Source of the DNA: Phycisphaerales bacterium
Lineage (GTDB): Bacteria; Planctomycetota; Phycisphaerae; Phycisphaerales; UBA1924
DNA: 46,828 nucleotides
Direction: 5' to 3'
Assembly (NCBI GenBank): GCA_028284805.1
Contig: JANQQZ010000164.1
Location: 1-46,828 of the forward strand
Positions within the stretch are counted from its first letter, which is position 1. Each line of letters starts with the position of its first letter. The notes under the pieces were generated by a model that was not told where the DNA came from, did no database searches, and saw only the letters and a list, made by a program, of their open reading frames with translations. Shown one piece after another: positions 1 to 9,510 of this stretch. A program made the position numbers and the translations under genes.

Positions 1-1329
1 CGCTTGCTCGAACTCGGGGTACCGATCGAGCAGCCGCTCCCCGAGCCTCGCGATCTCGGTGCCGTCGCCCGTGCGTGCGGCGAGCGTGAGTTCCGCAAGA
101 CCGGCCTCGGCTCCGAGCCGGTGGTCCGCGTGGCGCTGCCTGAACGTGCCGAACGAGGCTTGTGCCCCCGCGGCATCACCCGCGCGTTCCAGCGCAACGC
201 CCAGGTCGTAGAGCGTCTCGGCACGGAGCGGGCCTTCCCACGATCGCTCGAAGGAGGCTTCCAGGCGCTGCGCCGCTTCCTCGTTGCGGCCGAGCCGAAG
301 GTCGGCCTTTGCGCGCCAGTACTGGACGGTCGGTTCGAGCTCGGAGTCATCGTGCTCGATCGCTTTGTCGAGTGCGCGTGCCGCACGCCGAGGGTCATCG
401 GATTCGAGGTACGCAAGCCCGAGCTCGAGATCGGCGCGTGCCCGCAGGTCCGGGTCGAGATCCGCATCGCGGATCGCGCGGAGGGTCTCGACTGCCGATG
501 ATGCGTCGCCCGCGGCACGCTGCAAAGAGGCCAATCCGAGTCCGGCGCGGGCGGCTTCGCTCGCCGAGCCATGCTCGATGGCGTCGCGGTACGATCGCTC
601 GGCCCTGCCCGGCTCGCCTGACTGCGACCACGCCCGGGCCGCGAGCAGCGATGCCTGCCCGCGAAACCCTTGGGATTCCTGAGCCGCGGAAGCCCGATCG
701 AGCCACCGCGCGGCTTGCGCGTGGTCCTCGGCACCCTCCGCGAGATCCAAACGAGACAGACCGGCAAAGAACGAGGCCCGACCGACCGTCGCGGACAGAC
801 GATCGTCCCCGGGTGGATCGAGTTCCATGTACGCGTCGACCGCGCGGGCGTGCTCGTCGGCACGGTGCAGCAGCTCGACGCGAAGCGAAGCGGTGGAGGC
901 CCGGGCAGGGTGATCGCCGGCGTTGAGCACGCGTTCGGCGGCCTCTGCCGCCTCGCGGAAGCGCCCCTCACTCGTCAGCAGGCTGGTCATGAGCACGTGG
1001 GCGTCGATACGGAACGCGAAGTTCGAGTCATCGGGGATGCGCGTGAGTTGCTTGATCGCATCGCCCACACGACCCTCGCGCTGGAGCGCGATCGCTCGCC
1101 CGTACCGGGCCTCGCTCATGCGATCACCCTCGTCGAGCTCGCCGATCGCGGCCTGGTACTCCTGAGCGGCCTCGCCGTACAGCCCGCGTTGCAGCAGTGC
1201 GTTCGCGGTCTGGAGATGGCGTTCACCCGCGGGCTGCGCGTGCGACCCCGCCGCCAGGCTCACGAGCAAGGCCGGCGCAGCAGCGCCACGCCATCGTTCC
1301 AGCCCGGACCAGAAACGGCTGGTTCGCAT
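1..1329 (-). CDS. Secreted TPR-repeat protein, C-terminus cut by window edge
   Basis: The minus strand is open from an ATG at 1329 to the left edge (443 codons, no stop), so the C-terminus lies outside the window. The start has an AGAGGTG-type ribosome site a few bases upstream. The N-terminus looks like a signal peptide: basic residues, then APALLVSLAAGSHA with an Ala-x-Ala-like cut before QPAGE. The rest is Ala/Leu/Glu-rich helical sequence in about 34-residue units typical of tetratricopeptide repeats, such as GLYGEAAQEYQAAI near residue 48 and the unit around GRNEEAAQRLEAS. TPR arrays usually bind other proteins; no catalytic motif is visible. It diverges from the efflux operon, but shared function is not shown. 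The family call is firm; the role is unknown. Confidence 0.85.
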   Translation of the reverse strand, partial: MRTSRFWSGLERWRGAAAPALLVSLAAGSHAQPAGERHLQTANALLQRGLYGEAAQEYQAAIGELDEGDRMSEARYGRAIALQREGRVGDAIKQLTRIPDDSNFAFRIDAHVLMTSLLTSEGRFREAAEAAERVLNAGDHPARASTASLRVELLHRADEHARAVDAYMELDPPGDDRLSATVGRASFFAGLSRLDLAEGAEDHAQAARWLDRASAAQESQGFRGQASLLAARAWSQSGEPGRAERSYRDAIEHGSASEAARAGLGLASLQRAAGDASSAVETLRAIRDADLDPDLRARADLELGLAYLESDDPRRAARALDKAIEHDDSELEPTVQYWRAKADLRLGRNEEAAQRLEASFERSWEGPLRAETLYDLGVALERAGDAAGAQASFGTFRQRHADHRLGAEAGLAELTLAARTGDGTEIARLGERLLDRYPEFEQA

Positions 1330-1756
1330 CCCATCACCTCTCACCCGAACAAGCCGTCCGCGCTCCGCGCGCCGCGGCTCATTCATCATGAGGAGTCGTT
1401 TGGAAAGCGTGCCCGTCGGGTTTCAGCAAAAAAATCACACCGTCCACGTCTGATGCGTGCAGATTGCGAACAGACAGGCTGTCGTTTGTGGTGGCTGGCC
1501 GCGCGGGCTCCGGAGTTGACTCCCGGTCCGGTCCGCCCGGCGAGACCCGGATGCCCCATTGGGTCGGCTTCGTGCGGCTCGGTCATGAAGCTCTGCGCAA
1601 GATCTGCCTTCGCCGTGTTACCGGCAATCTGGGCGGGTTCGAGAGTGGTGACGAGCGAGAGAACTTTTTGCTGGGGAGCCGCGCAACTGAAATTTCGCGG
1701 CCCCGAACCAGTACGAGCTAGTCTTCCGGTCAGTAGTGCCGAATGGGGGTCTCCGC
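1330..1756. other. Divergent intergenic region, TPR gene and efflux operon
   Basis: I see no convincing gene in this 427-base stretch. It must hold the promoters of the leftward TPR gene and the rightward efflux operon. It contains an A-run near 1425 and a GC-rich inverted repeat at 1673-1704, listed separately. The short reading frames crossing it have no family resemblance. Confidence 0.5.
1673..1704 (+). repeat. Inverted repeat in the leader of the efflux operon
   Basis: Arms GCCGCG (1678-1683) and CGCGGC (1696-1701) are perfect. They extend to GGG/CCC with one bulged A. The loop of 12 bases is AT-rich. It lies about 53 bases before the adaptor start at 1757, so it could be an operator or a leader hairpin. 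There is no T-run after it, which argues against a normal terminator. Confidence 0.35.
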
Positions 1757-3075
1757 ATGAAGCGGTTTGTCTTTGGGGTGCTCGGTGGCGTGATCGTGAC
1801 GGTGCTTCTGCTGGCGGCGGTCGCGCCGCTGGCAATGCAGCTGCCGGTCGTCCAGAACCTGAGAGAAGAAGAGGCGTCCGCGGTCGAGGTTCGTTCGGTC
1901 GAAGCGGTCTCGGGCTCGCTCGTGCGGACGATCAACGCCCCGGGTGAGATCGAGCCCGAGCGGAATGTCGAGATCTCCGCCCAGGTCTCGGCCCGGGTGG
2001 TCGAGCTTCCATTCGACGAGGGCGACCGTGTCCGCGAGGGTGAGGTTGTTGTTCGCCTCGACGACCGCGACCTGCGGGCTGCGCTCGATGCGGCGGAGGC
2101 ACAGATGCTGGCGGATAAGGCCAGGCTTCTCGGGGCCGAGGCGGACCAGACCGAGGCGTTGTCGGATGTCAACCGCCAGCGTCAGCTGTTCGAGACGAAC
2201 GACGCCTCGCAGGCGAGCGTAGAGGCGGCGGAGGCCAGGCTGCTCCGGGCCGAGAGCGCGGTCGCTCAGATCGGGCACGCGATCGCGATCTCCGAAGCAC
2301 GCATCCGCCAGGCAGAGCGCAATCTCGACAACACCGTCATCCGCAGCCCGATCGATGGCGTCGTGACCGACCTGCAAGCCGAGGTGGGCGAGTTGGTCGT
2401 CGTGGGCACGCTCAACAACCCGGGCTCGGTCATCATGCGGATCGCCGACCTGTCACGCATGCTCGTCAAGGCTCGTATCGATGAGTCCAACATCGCCCTG
2501 GTCCGCGAGGGGCAGCCCGCGGTGGTCTATCTCAACGCCTACCCGGACGCTGCGTTCGACGGCAGCGTGACGTTCGTCGGGCTGACACGTCAGATCTGGC
2601 GGGACGGCTCGGGCTACGTCGAGGCCGACGTGCTGATCGAGGGCGACGCGGCGACGAGGCTCCAGACAGGGCTGACCTCGAACGTCGATATCGAGGTCTC
2701 GACGCTCGAGAACGTCGTGAAGGTTCCGAGCCAGGCGGTCGTGGACCGCCGGGTCGAGGCCCTCCCCACCGAGGTCGTGGATGCCTCGCCCGAGGTCGAC
2801 CAGTCGCGCACGTTCACGCGGGTCGTCTACGTCATCGGCGAGAGCGGCAAGGCGGAGGTGCGCCCCGTTGAGATCGGCACGTCAGACCTGAGCGAGACTG
2901 TGATCGTCTCGGGTATCGACCAGGGCGAGCGAGTGATCGCGGGCCCCTTCAGCGTGCTGAGCGAGCTCGAGCACGACCTCGCCGTACGCGAAGAGGGTGA
3001 GACCGAAGCCAGCGCAGAGCCAGACGAGGCGACGGACGCGACGGTGGTCTCGGGCGAGAGTGCCGGGGGCGGCGC

Positions 3076-3079
<4 letters not shown>
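1757..3079 (+). CDS. Efflux periplasmic adaptor (MacA/HlyD-type membrane fusion protein)
   Basis: This 440-residue protein bridges an inner-membrane ABC transporter and an outer-membrane channel. I chose ATG 1757 over an in-frame GTG at 1736 because a GGGGG ribosome site precedes it. Residues 5-27 form one membrane anchor. Around residues 65-105 is a lipoyl-like half (EISAQVSARVVELPFDEGD), followed by a long coiled-coil of Ala/Glu/Arg-rich helix to about residue 200. The second lipoyl half has the family phrase NTVIRSPIDGVV. Beta-barrel and membrane-proximal domains follow, and the tail is acidic. The stop overlaps the next gene's GTG by four bases, so the two are translationally coupled. Substrate is unknown; macrolide, peptide or lipid export are all possible for this family. 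Confidence 0.92.
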
Positions 3080-3863
<784 letters not shown>

Positions 3864-3867
<4 letters not shown>

Positions 3868-5126
3868 TGCTGCTCAGCCCCTTCATGCTGATCCTGCGTG
3901 TGATCTCGCAGACGTTCGTGCTCGCGATCGTCCAGGTGCTCGCCAACAAGTTCCGCACATTCCTCACCACGCTGGGCATCATCATCGCTGTTGCTTCGAT
4001 CGTGATCGTGGTCGCCGCCCTCTCGGGGATGAAGCAGTTCGTGCTCGACGAGTTCGAGACGGTCGGCGTCAAGCGGATCTTCGTTGACGGCACGCTCCCC
4101 CCGAGCTGGCGAACGCGGCTCGACTGGCGCGACGTGCAGCTCAAGGACCACGAGGTCGAGGCGATCCGCACGCACGTCACGAGCCTCGAGCACTTCGTGC
4201 CGATGTACTTCACGTCGTTCTCCGTGCAGTTCGAGGAGCAGCTCCTCGAGAGCGTCACCGCCATCGGCATCGAGCCCGCGTGGCACGACGTGGAGAACCG
4301 CGACATCCTGCAGGGACGGCGATTCGGCGCGATCGACCTGCGCGAGCGTCGCAACGTCTGCGTCATCAACGAAGCGGCGGTCGAGGAGCTGAACCTGCCC
4401 CGAGAGCCCGTCGGGTCCTTCCTGCTGCTCTCCGGGCGCCGGTTCCTCGTCGTGGGGCTCGTCGAGACGCCCGACCAGTCGGCGATGTTCGGAGGCGGGG
4501 ACACCCGCACGGAGGTCTACATCCCGTTCACGACCGCCCGCGCGCTCGACCCAGACCGCTGGATCAACTACGCCCAGGGCGAGCTCAAGGACGCTTCGAT
4601 GGCCGACGAGGCGATCGCCGAGATCACCGCGGTGCTCCGCCAGCTCCGAGGCATCGAGCCGGGCGAGGAGAACACCTTCGACGTCGACGTCGTGCAGCAG
4701 TTCATCGATCAGTTCAACAACATCGCCCGCGTCATCACGCTCATCGCGGGCGGCATCGTCGCGATCAGCCTCATCGTGGGCGGGATCGGCATCATGAACA
4801 TCATGCTCGTCTCCGTCAGCGAGCGAACGCGCGAGATCGGTCTGCGAAAGGCCATGGGCGCACACCCGCTGATCATCCTCACCCAGTTCCTCGTCGAGGC
4901 GGTCGTGCTCTGCCTCGCGGGGGCGACCGTGGGGCTGTCGTTCGGGCAGCTCGTCGTGATGGGCGTCAAGGCGGTTCCCGACTTTCCATTGGAGACCCTC
5001 GCCGTCCCGCCCTGGGCGGTCCTGCTGAGCGCCGGGTTCAGCACGGGCATCGGCGTGATCTTCGGCATCTTCCCTGCGATCAAGGCGGCGCGGCTCGATC
5101 CGATCCAGGCGCTGCACCACGAGTAA
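3864..5126 (+). CDS. ABC transporter permease (MacB-type, MacB_PCD plus FtsX domains)
   Basis: The 420-residue permease starts at ATG 3864, overlapping the ATPase stop (ATGA). A first membrane segment lies at about 30-55 (LGIIIAVASIVIVVAAL), then a large periplasmic core domain to about 280. Three C-terminal membrane segments carry the FtsX hallmark SERTREIGLRKAMGA and the end motif AIKAARLDPIQAL. This four-helix layout is that of MacB, which acts as a mechanotransmitter rather than passing substrate through the membrane. With its neighbours it should form a tripartite MacA-MacB-TolC-like pump. ATPase and permease are separate genes here, unlike the fused MacB of enterobacteria. Confidence 0.93.
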
Positions 5127-5138
5127 GCGAGTCCGGCC

Positions 5139-6839
5139 ATGCCACGCGACACATCTGCGCGATCGATCCCCGCACGCGTCATCCCGCCAGCCCTCCTGGT
5201 GGTGATGGTCGCCGGCGGCTGCCGCAGCCCGTTCATGATCTCCGAGCGAGACTTCGCCGGAACGCCCGACGAGCGGATCCGCACGCTCCGACCCCTGGAC
5301 GTCTCCGAGTTCCAGCGACCGACCGCGGACGACGAAGAGCCCGCGTCGGTGCTCGAACGCCCCGTGTCGCCCTTCGAAGGCAAGGACACCGTCGAGGTCT
5401 CCATCGAATCGATCCGCGCCGAGGCGATCGCGAACAACCTCGACATCCGCGTCGCGCAGCTCGACCCTGGCATCGCGCAGCAGACCGTCGACGAAGAGGC
5501 CGCAGCATTCGACACCGTCTTCCGCATCGATGGGCAGTACAGCGAGACCGACACCCCGACGAGCTCGACGCTCAACGACGCCCAGGCGAACCAGCAGTTC
5601 GTCCAGCCCTCGCTCGTGAAACCCCTGCTCACAGGCGGTTCGATCGATGTCAGTCTGCCGTTCAGCCGGGTCAGCACCAACAACACGTTCACGACGCTCA
5701 ACCCGGCGTACGAGACCGACCTGGTGGTGCGTCTCACCCAGCCGCTCCTGCGCGGCGGCGGACGCCGGGCCGCGACAGCCCCGCTGCGCCTCGCCGGGCT
5801 GAGCCGCGCCGTGACACAGGTCCGCACGCGCGGGGCGATCGCGGCGACGCTCTCGGGCGTCGACCGCTCCTACTGGGAGCTGTGGGCCCGCCGCAAGCAG
5901 CTCGAGCTGCGCATCGAGGAGTTCGACGTCGCCCGCAGCGTGCTCGACCAGGCGCGCCGGCTCGTCGACGCCGGCGCCGCCGCAGAGATCGAGGTCATCC
6001 GTGCCGAGTCCTCGGTATCGGACCTCATCAGCCAGATCCTGACTGCTGAGCAACTCGTACTCCGCAGCCAACGCGAACTCAAGCGTGCGATGAACGTCGA
6101 GGGTCTGAAGACGATCGACGAGACGGTTCTGTTGCCGACGACCGACCCGTCGCCCGTGCCGCTCGAGCTGGACGTCAACGGGCTGCTCGGGGTCGCGATG
6201 GAGACACGCCCCGAGTTGCTGGAGCTCGAGCTGGAGTTGCTCGCCGACGAGACCCGCATCGAGTTGGCCGAGAACGGGCGCCTCCCCCAGCTCGATCTGA
6301 ACGCGAGCTATCGGCGCAACGGGCTGGGTGAAGACACGGGCGACGCCTTCGATCAGATGGTCGACCGCGAGTTCGAGGACTACACCCTGGGGCTGGTGGC
6401 GTCGATCCCGCTCGGGAACGAGGCAGCGGACGCCAGGCTCCGGCGCGCGACCATGCAGCGCATGTCGCGCATCCTCTCGAAGGCTGCGCGCGAGCAGACC
6501 ATCGAGCAGGAGGTGCTCGACGCGGTGGACCGCATCCGCTCCGATTGGCAGCGCATCATCGCCGGGCGCCAGTCGGTGGCCCTCAACGCCCGCACCCTCG
6601 CGGCCGAGCAGCGTCAATTCGAAGCGGGGCTCTCGACCTCGATCGACGTGCTCGAGGCCGCGGGGCGTCTTGCCACCGCGCGAGGCGAAGAGATCCGAGC
6701 GATCGCCGACTACGAACTCGCCCAGATCGCGCTGGCCGAATCCACGGGAACCCTGCTCGGGCGTGCCGCGATCCGATTCGATACCGACGGCGCGTCTGGT
6801 TCGGTGTCGATGCGTGGTACGGGTCTGCCCGCGAACTGA
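5139..6839 (+). CDS. TolC-family outer-membrane efflux lipoprotein
   Basis: This protein of 566 residues starts 12 bases after the permease stop. Its N-terminus (PPALLVVMVAGGC) looks like a lipoprotein signal with Cys28, though the lipobox has Ala at -3 instead of the usual Leu. Two repeated helical halves (about 90-320 and 330-540) are rich in Ala, Glu, Arg and Leu, as in outer-membrane efflux proteins that trimerise into a channel-tunnel. Phrases such as YTLGLVASIPLGNEAADARLRRA and AGLSTSIDVLEAAGRL match the conserved strand-helix junctions of the family. It supplies the outer-membrane duct for the pump encoded upstream. After its stop there are 217 bases with no gene before the gntR stop. 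Confidence 0.92.
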   Translation: MPRDTSARSIPARVIPPALLVVMVAGGCRSPFMISERDFAGTPDERIRTLRPLDVSEFQRPTADDEEPASVLERPVSPFEGKDTVEVSIESIRAEAIANNLDIRVAQLDPGIAQQTVDEEAAAFDTVFRIDGQYSETDTPTSSTLNDAQANQQFVQPSLVKPLLTGGSIDVSLPFSRVSTNNTFTTLNPAYETDLVVRLTQPLLRGGGRRAATAPLRLAGLSRAVTQVRTRGAIAATLSGVDRSYWELWARRKQLELRIEEFDVARSVLDQARRLVDAGAAAEIEVIRAESSVSDLISQILTAEQLVLRSQRELKRAMNVEGLKTIDETVLLPTTDPSPVPLELDVNGLLGVAMETRPELLELELELLADETRIELAENGRLPQLDLNASYRRNGLGEDTGDAFDQMVDREFEDYTLGLVASIPLGNEAADARLRRATMQRMSRILSKAAREQTIEQEVLDAVDRIRSDWQRIIAGRQSVALNARTLAAEQRQFEAGLSTSIDVLEAAGRLATARGEEIRAIADYELAQIALAESTGTLLGRAAIRFDTDGASGSVSMRGTGLPAN

Positions 6840-7056
6840 GCGCGTTGCGCACTCGCGATTCCTGCGTCCGACCTCAGTCTTTACAGAATGTGAATCGGGT
6901 TTCGAGTGCAAAGCCGAGCGGGTGGGGGCTTGACAGTTGGCCTGGCAAGTCCTGCTTACGGGCTCTAACCGCTGTTACTCACGTCCAAAGAACGGTGTGC
7001 ATTCCACCCGCTTGTCGAGGTTGGGGTCGGCTGTGGGGACTCATCACGCCCTGCTG

Positions 7057-7827
7057 TCAGGCCCCGTGCATCGGCGTCAGAGCGGGCTCCGGACCCGGGA
7101 CCAGGCAGAGTTGGGTCGCGTCTGCACGAAACACCTGCTCGACGTACTCGACAGTCTGCCCCGTCTCCGCGTCCGCGTCAGTCATTCGCGCGGTCATCAC
7201 GGGGGTCTTGGGTGAGATCCTGAGGTTCAGAGCGTCGTCGGCTGCGGGCAGATGCGCCCGGACGATCGCGTGCTTGAGCTGGATCGACACCCCCAGCTGG
7301 CTGCCGATCATCTGATGCAGCGATCCGCGGTGGAATCGCTCCAGCAGGAAAGCAAACCGCGGCATGGGGAGCCAGTGGCGCGAGATGGCGAGCGGCATGG
7401 CATCCATCAGGCGGACCTGTTCCAGGAAGACGACCTCGGCCGCTTCGGGTAGCTCGAGTGCGCGTGCGGCATCGAGCGGGGCCGGGGCGACCTTTCGCGT
7501 CAGGATTCGGTTCGAGGTCTCGTGTCCGGACTGACGCACGAGTTCTGAGAAACGCCTGTCCAGTGTGATGGGGAAGTCGATGGGGGTGCTGAGGACGATC
7601 GTGCCTCGCCCGCGATGGCGCACCAGCAGGCCGTCCTCAACGAGCTCGTCGACGCCGCGCCGTACGGTGTGCCGGTTGACACCGAACCGTGCCGCGAGCG
7701 CGTGCTCCGAGGGCAGCGCATCGCCTGGCTGGTACTGCGATGCGATCTCGTCGCGCAGCGTGCCAGCGATGCGTCGGTACTCCGGTGTACGCCCCGTCGA
7801 GCGGCTGACTGTTCGCGAGTTTGGCAC
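7057..7827 (-). CDS. GntR-family regulator with UTRA effector domain (HutC subfamily)
   Basis: The product is 256 residues from GTG 7827, chosen because a GGAG lies eight bases upstream and the length then fits the family; the frame stays open 63 codons further up. Residues about 15-80 are the GntR winged helix (PGDALPSEHALAARFGVNRHTVRRGVDELVEDGLL). Residues about 100-245 are the UTRA ligand pocket (EQVRLMDAMPLAISRHWLP, TVEYVEQVFRAD). It resembles PhnF/DasR/NagR-like regulators, whose ligands are small phosphorylated or carboxylic metabolites. GTCTAGAC, the core of known DasR-type sites, lies 30 bases before its start and again before the divergent pseudopilin gene, so autoregulation and control of the pseudopilin are likely. 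The ligand is unknown. Confidence 0.93.
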   Translation of the reverse strand: MPNSRTVSRSTGRTPEYRRIAGTLRDEIASQYQPGDALPSEHALAARFGVNRHTVRRGVDELVEDGLLVRHRGRGTIVLSTPIDFPITLDRRFSELVRQSGHETSNRILTRKVAPAPLDAARALELPEAAEVVFLEQVRLMDAMPLAISRHWLPMPRFAFLLERFHRGSLHQMIGSQLGVSIQLKHAIVRAHLPAADDALNLRISPKTPVMTARMTDADAETGQTVEYVEQVFRADATQLCLVPGPEPALTPMHGA

Positions 7828-7856
7828 CCGGGTGTCTCCAGTTTCTGCTGCTCGTC

Positions 7857-7864
7857 GTCTAGAC
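7857..7864. promoter_or_regulatory. GntR/HutC-type operator candidate, site 1
   Basis: GTCTAGAC is a perfect 8-bp palindrome 30 bases upstream of the gntR start. HutC-subfamily regulators such as DasR bind GT-n-TA-n-AC centres, so this fits an autoregulatory site. It heads a 33-base module that recurs 142 bases to the right. Confidence 0.6.
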
Positions 7865-7997
7865 AACCGCTTCGCGTTCTCTTGACATCGTGTTCGTTGC
7901 TCATGCGGATCGGGCGGCGTTCCGTGCCAGCAATCGCGAGAGTTCAGGCAACAGATGTATACCACGGGTTCAGCACACCGATCAACACGAATTCGAT

Positions 7998-8007
7998 TGT
8001 CTAGACA
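7998..8007. promoter_or_regulatory. GntR/HutC-type operator candidate, site 2
   Basis: TGTCTAGACA is a perfect 10-bp palindrome with the same GTCTAGAC core as site 1. It lies about 121 bases before the pseudopilin start at 8129, so GntR could control both divergent genes through the two sites. Confidence 0.6.
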
Positions 8008-8128
8008 CAGCTTCACGCAGCATTGACATCACTGCGCGTGCAATCACGGTGGCGCCATTTAGCATCCTTCATCGACCGGAACTGCCGGCTGTACGCCGCC
8101 AGAACGATGTCGTTGGAGGCTCGTCACT

Positions 8129-9343
8129 ATGTCCAGGACGGATCGGGGACCCCGGGGGCGGACGCCCGCTTTCACGCTGATCGAGTTGCTCGTTGTTATC
8201 GCGATCATCGCGTTGCTCATCGGCATCCTGCTGCCCGCGCTCGGGAAGGCCCGCGAAACCTCGCAACGCGTGGCCTGCGCCGCGGGGCAGCGGATGATCG
8301 CGCTGGGGGCGAACGTCTATGCCACGAGCAGCAACAAGGCCAGCGCATTCATTCCCACCATCAGCGGCGGATCGGACAACCTCGGGTACCTCATCAACGA
8401 GCTTGAGACCCCCGAGGCCGCTGTCTGTGCCGGAACGCGCCACAACGTCGATCCGACGGTCACCATCCTGCCCGATGGACGTGTTTCCGATGGGAACGGC
8501 AACATCGTCTTCGTCGAGGGTGCCGAGCGCAACCTGCACGGGCGTCCGGTGCCCCTCGATCTCACGCGCAACGCGATCGAAGCCTCGATCAGTGATGCGG
8601 ACACCGACACGGGCGATCTTCAGACGAATCAGGCGCTGCGAGGGCACAGCTACGAGGTCTTCTCATGGTTCGGCGTAACCGCCAACCCGTTCTTCCCGCT
8701 CGTCCGGTGGCCTGATGGCTTCGATCAGTTGCGTTATCCGACCAGGAACATCACCGCTGATCGTGTGAGCCGCGACTACAACCGTGACCGAGGCTACTCG
8801 AGCCCGAACGACACCGGGTGGTTCGGCTACTTCGGCACTGGAAATGATGATCCAAGGCCGGGTGACCCGCAGTTCGACCCAGGCAGGCTCGGGGCTCTCG
8901 ATGATTACGTGAAGTCGCTCGACAACGCGACTTTCCCGAGTCAGATGCTGCTCACGCTCGATTCGGACGAGGATCAATCGCCATTCGTGTACGAGTCGTA
9001 TGGCTTCACAGAGCAGAGCAGCCCGCTCGTCAACAACTGGCCGGACAAGCTAACCGGAAACCACGGTGACGCGGGCATCAACATCAGCTTCGCCGACGGG
9101 CACGTCGACTTCAAGCGCACCGGTGTGGAACTCGTCGAGACGTACATCCGGAGCCGGCACATCGCGATCGGCGCTGGGCAGACCAACAACGACGACATCG
9201 GAACGAATCCCGCTGCCATTGAGATCCTCGAGTCGTACATCAGGGACGAAGAGGGCGCGCCCATTCAGTTCTACTTCACTCAAAGCAGAATCAACGGCAG
9301 GCCTCAGAACGTCGCAGCGTTCCGCTTCAACAGCGGCAGCTGA
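8129..9343 (+). CDS. Prepilin-type pseudopilin with DGH motif
   Basis: This 404-residue protein starts at ATG 8129 after a GGAGG site. Residues 15-32 (FTLIELLVVIAIIALLIG) are the type II secretion/type IV pilus N-methylation helix, with Glu at mature position 5. The residue before the cut is Ala14, not the usual Gly, which prepilin peptidase may process less well. The large C-terminal domain has ISFADGHVDF (Asp323-Gly-His325), resembling the H-X9-DG heads abundant in planctomycetes, although the spacing from the nearest His is ten. Such proteins sit in the inner membrane and periplasm and may be pseudopilins of a type II-like secretion system. A candidate terminator follows, then a dockerin protein. 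Role in cargo export is inferred. Confidence 0.88.
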   Translation: MSRTDRGPRGRTPAFTLIELLVVIAIIALLIGILLPALGKARETSQRVACAAGQRMIALGANVYATSSNKASAFIPTISGGSDNLGYLINELETPEAAVCAGTRHNVDPTVTILPDGRVSDGNGNIVFVEGAERNLHGRPVPLDLTRNAIEASISDADTDTGDLQTNQALRGHSYEVFSWFGVTANPFFPLVRWPDGFDQLRYPTRNITADRVSRDYNRDRGYSSPNDTGWFGYFGTGNDDPRPGDPQFDPGRLGALDDYVKSLDNATFPSQMLLTLDSDEDQSPFVYESYGFTEQSSPLVNNWPDKLTGNHGDAGINISFADGHVDFKRTGVELVETYIRSRHIAIGAGQTNNDDIGTNPAAIEILESYIRDEEGAPIQFYFTQSRINGRPQNVAAFRFNSGS

Positions 9344-9349
9344 CACGAT

Positions 9350-9380
9350 CCGCACCCGCCGTCCCGCGGAAGCGGTGCGG
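9350..9380 (+). terminator. Hairpin after pseudopilin gene
   Basis: Arms CCGCACC (9350-9356) and GGTGCGG (9374-9380) are perfect and seven bases long. A weak T stretch (CTTTC) follows shortly after. It begins seven bases after the pseudopilin stop and ends 130 bases before the next gene, so it may end or reduce transcription between the two. Confidence 0.45.
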
Positions 9381-9510
9381 CGGCTTTCGACAACGGAGTA
9401 CCGGCGGACCGAAGGGGACGGGCCGCCGTTGGCTTCCCGAGGTGTTCGGGGGCCTGGGAGCGAGATCACTGGCCGTGTCCCCCGCGCGGCCGGCTCATCG
9501 GAGTGAAGAG

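Larger units (their letters stand above)
7857..8030 (+). repeat. Duplicated regulatory module (two direct copies)
   Basis: Copy 1 (7857-7889) and copy 2 (7999-8030) run in the same direction. Both have GTCTAGACA, then GCTTCrCG, then TTGACATC in the same order, with one base of length difference. Matching blocks cover about 24 of 32-33 bases. TTGACA resembles a sigma-70 -35 element, but I see no good -10 at 16-18 bases after either copy. The copies lie within the 301-base stretch 7828-8128, which otherwise has no gene. Confidence 0.55.

Noticed and set aside
670-1947. Long plus-strand frames over 4-1947
   Set aside because: They run antisense to the TPR gene, whose protein shows clear repeats and a signal peptide; the plus-strand translations look like compositional noise.
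7957-7962. GTATAC as another GntR site
   Set aside because: Two bases shorter than the GT-n-TA-n-AC pattern, and a six-base palindrome is expected by chance.
7882-8050. Sigma-70 promoters at the two TTGACA sequences
   Set aside because: No acceptable -10 lies 16-18 bases after either one, so I describe them only as parts of the duplicated module.
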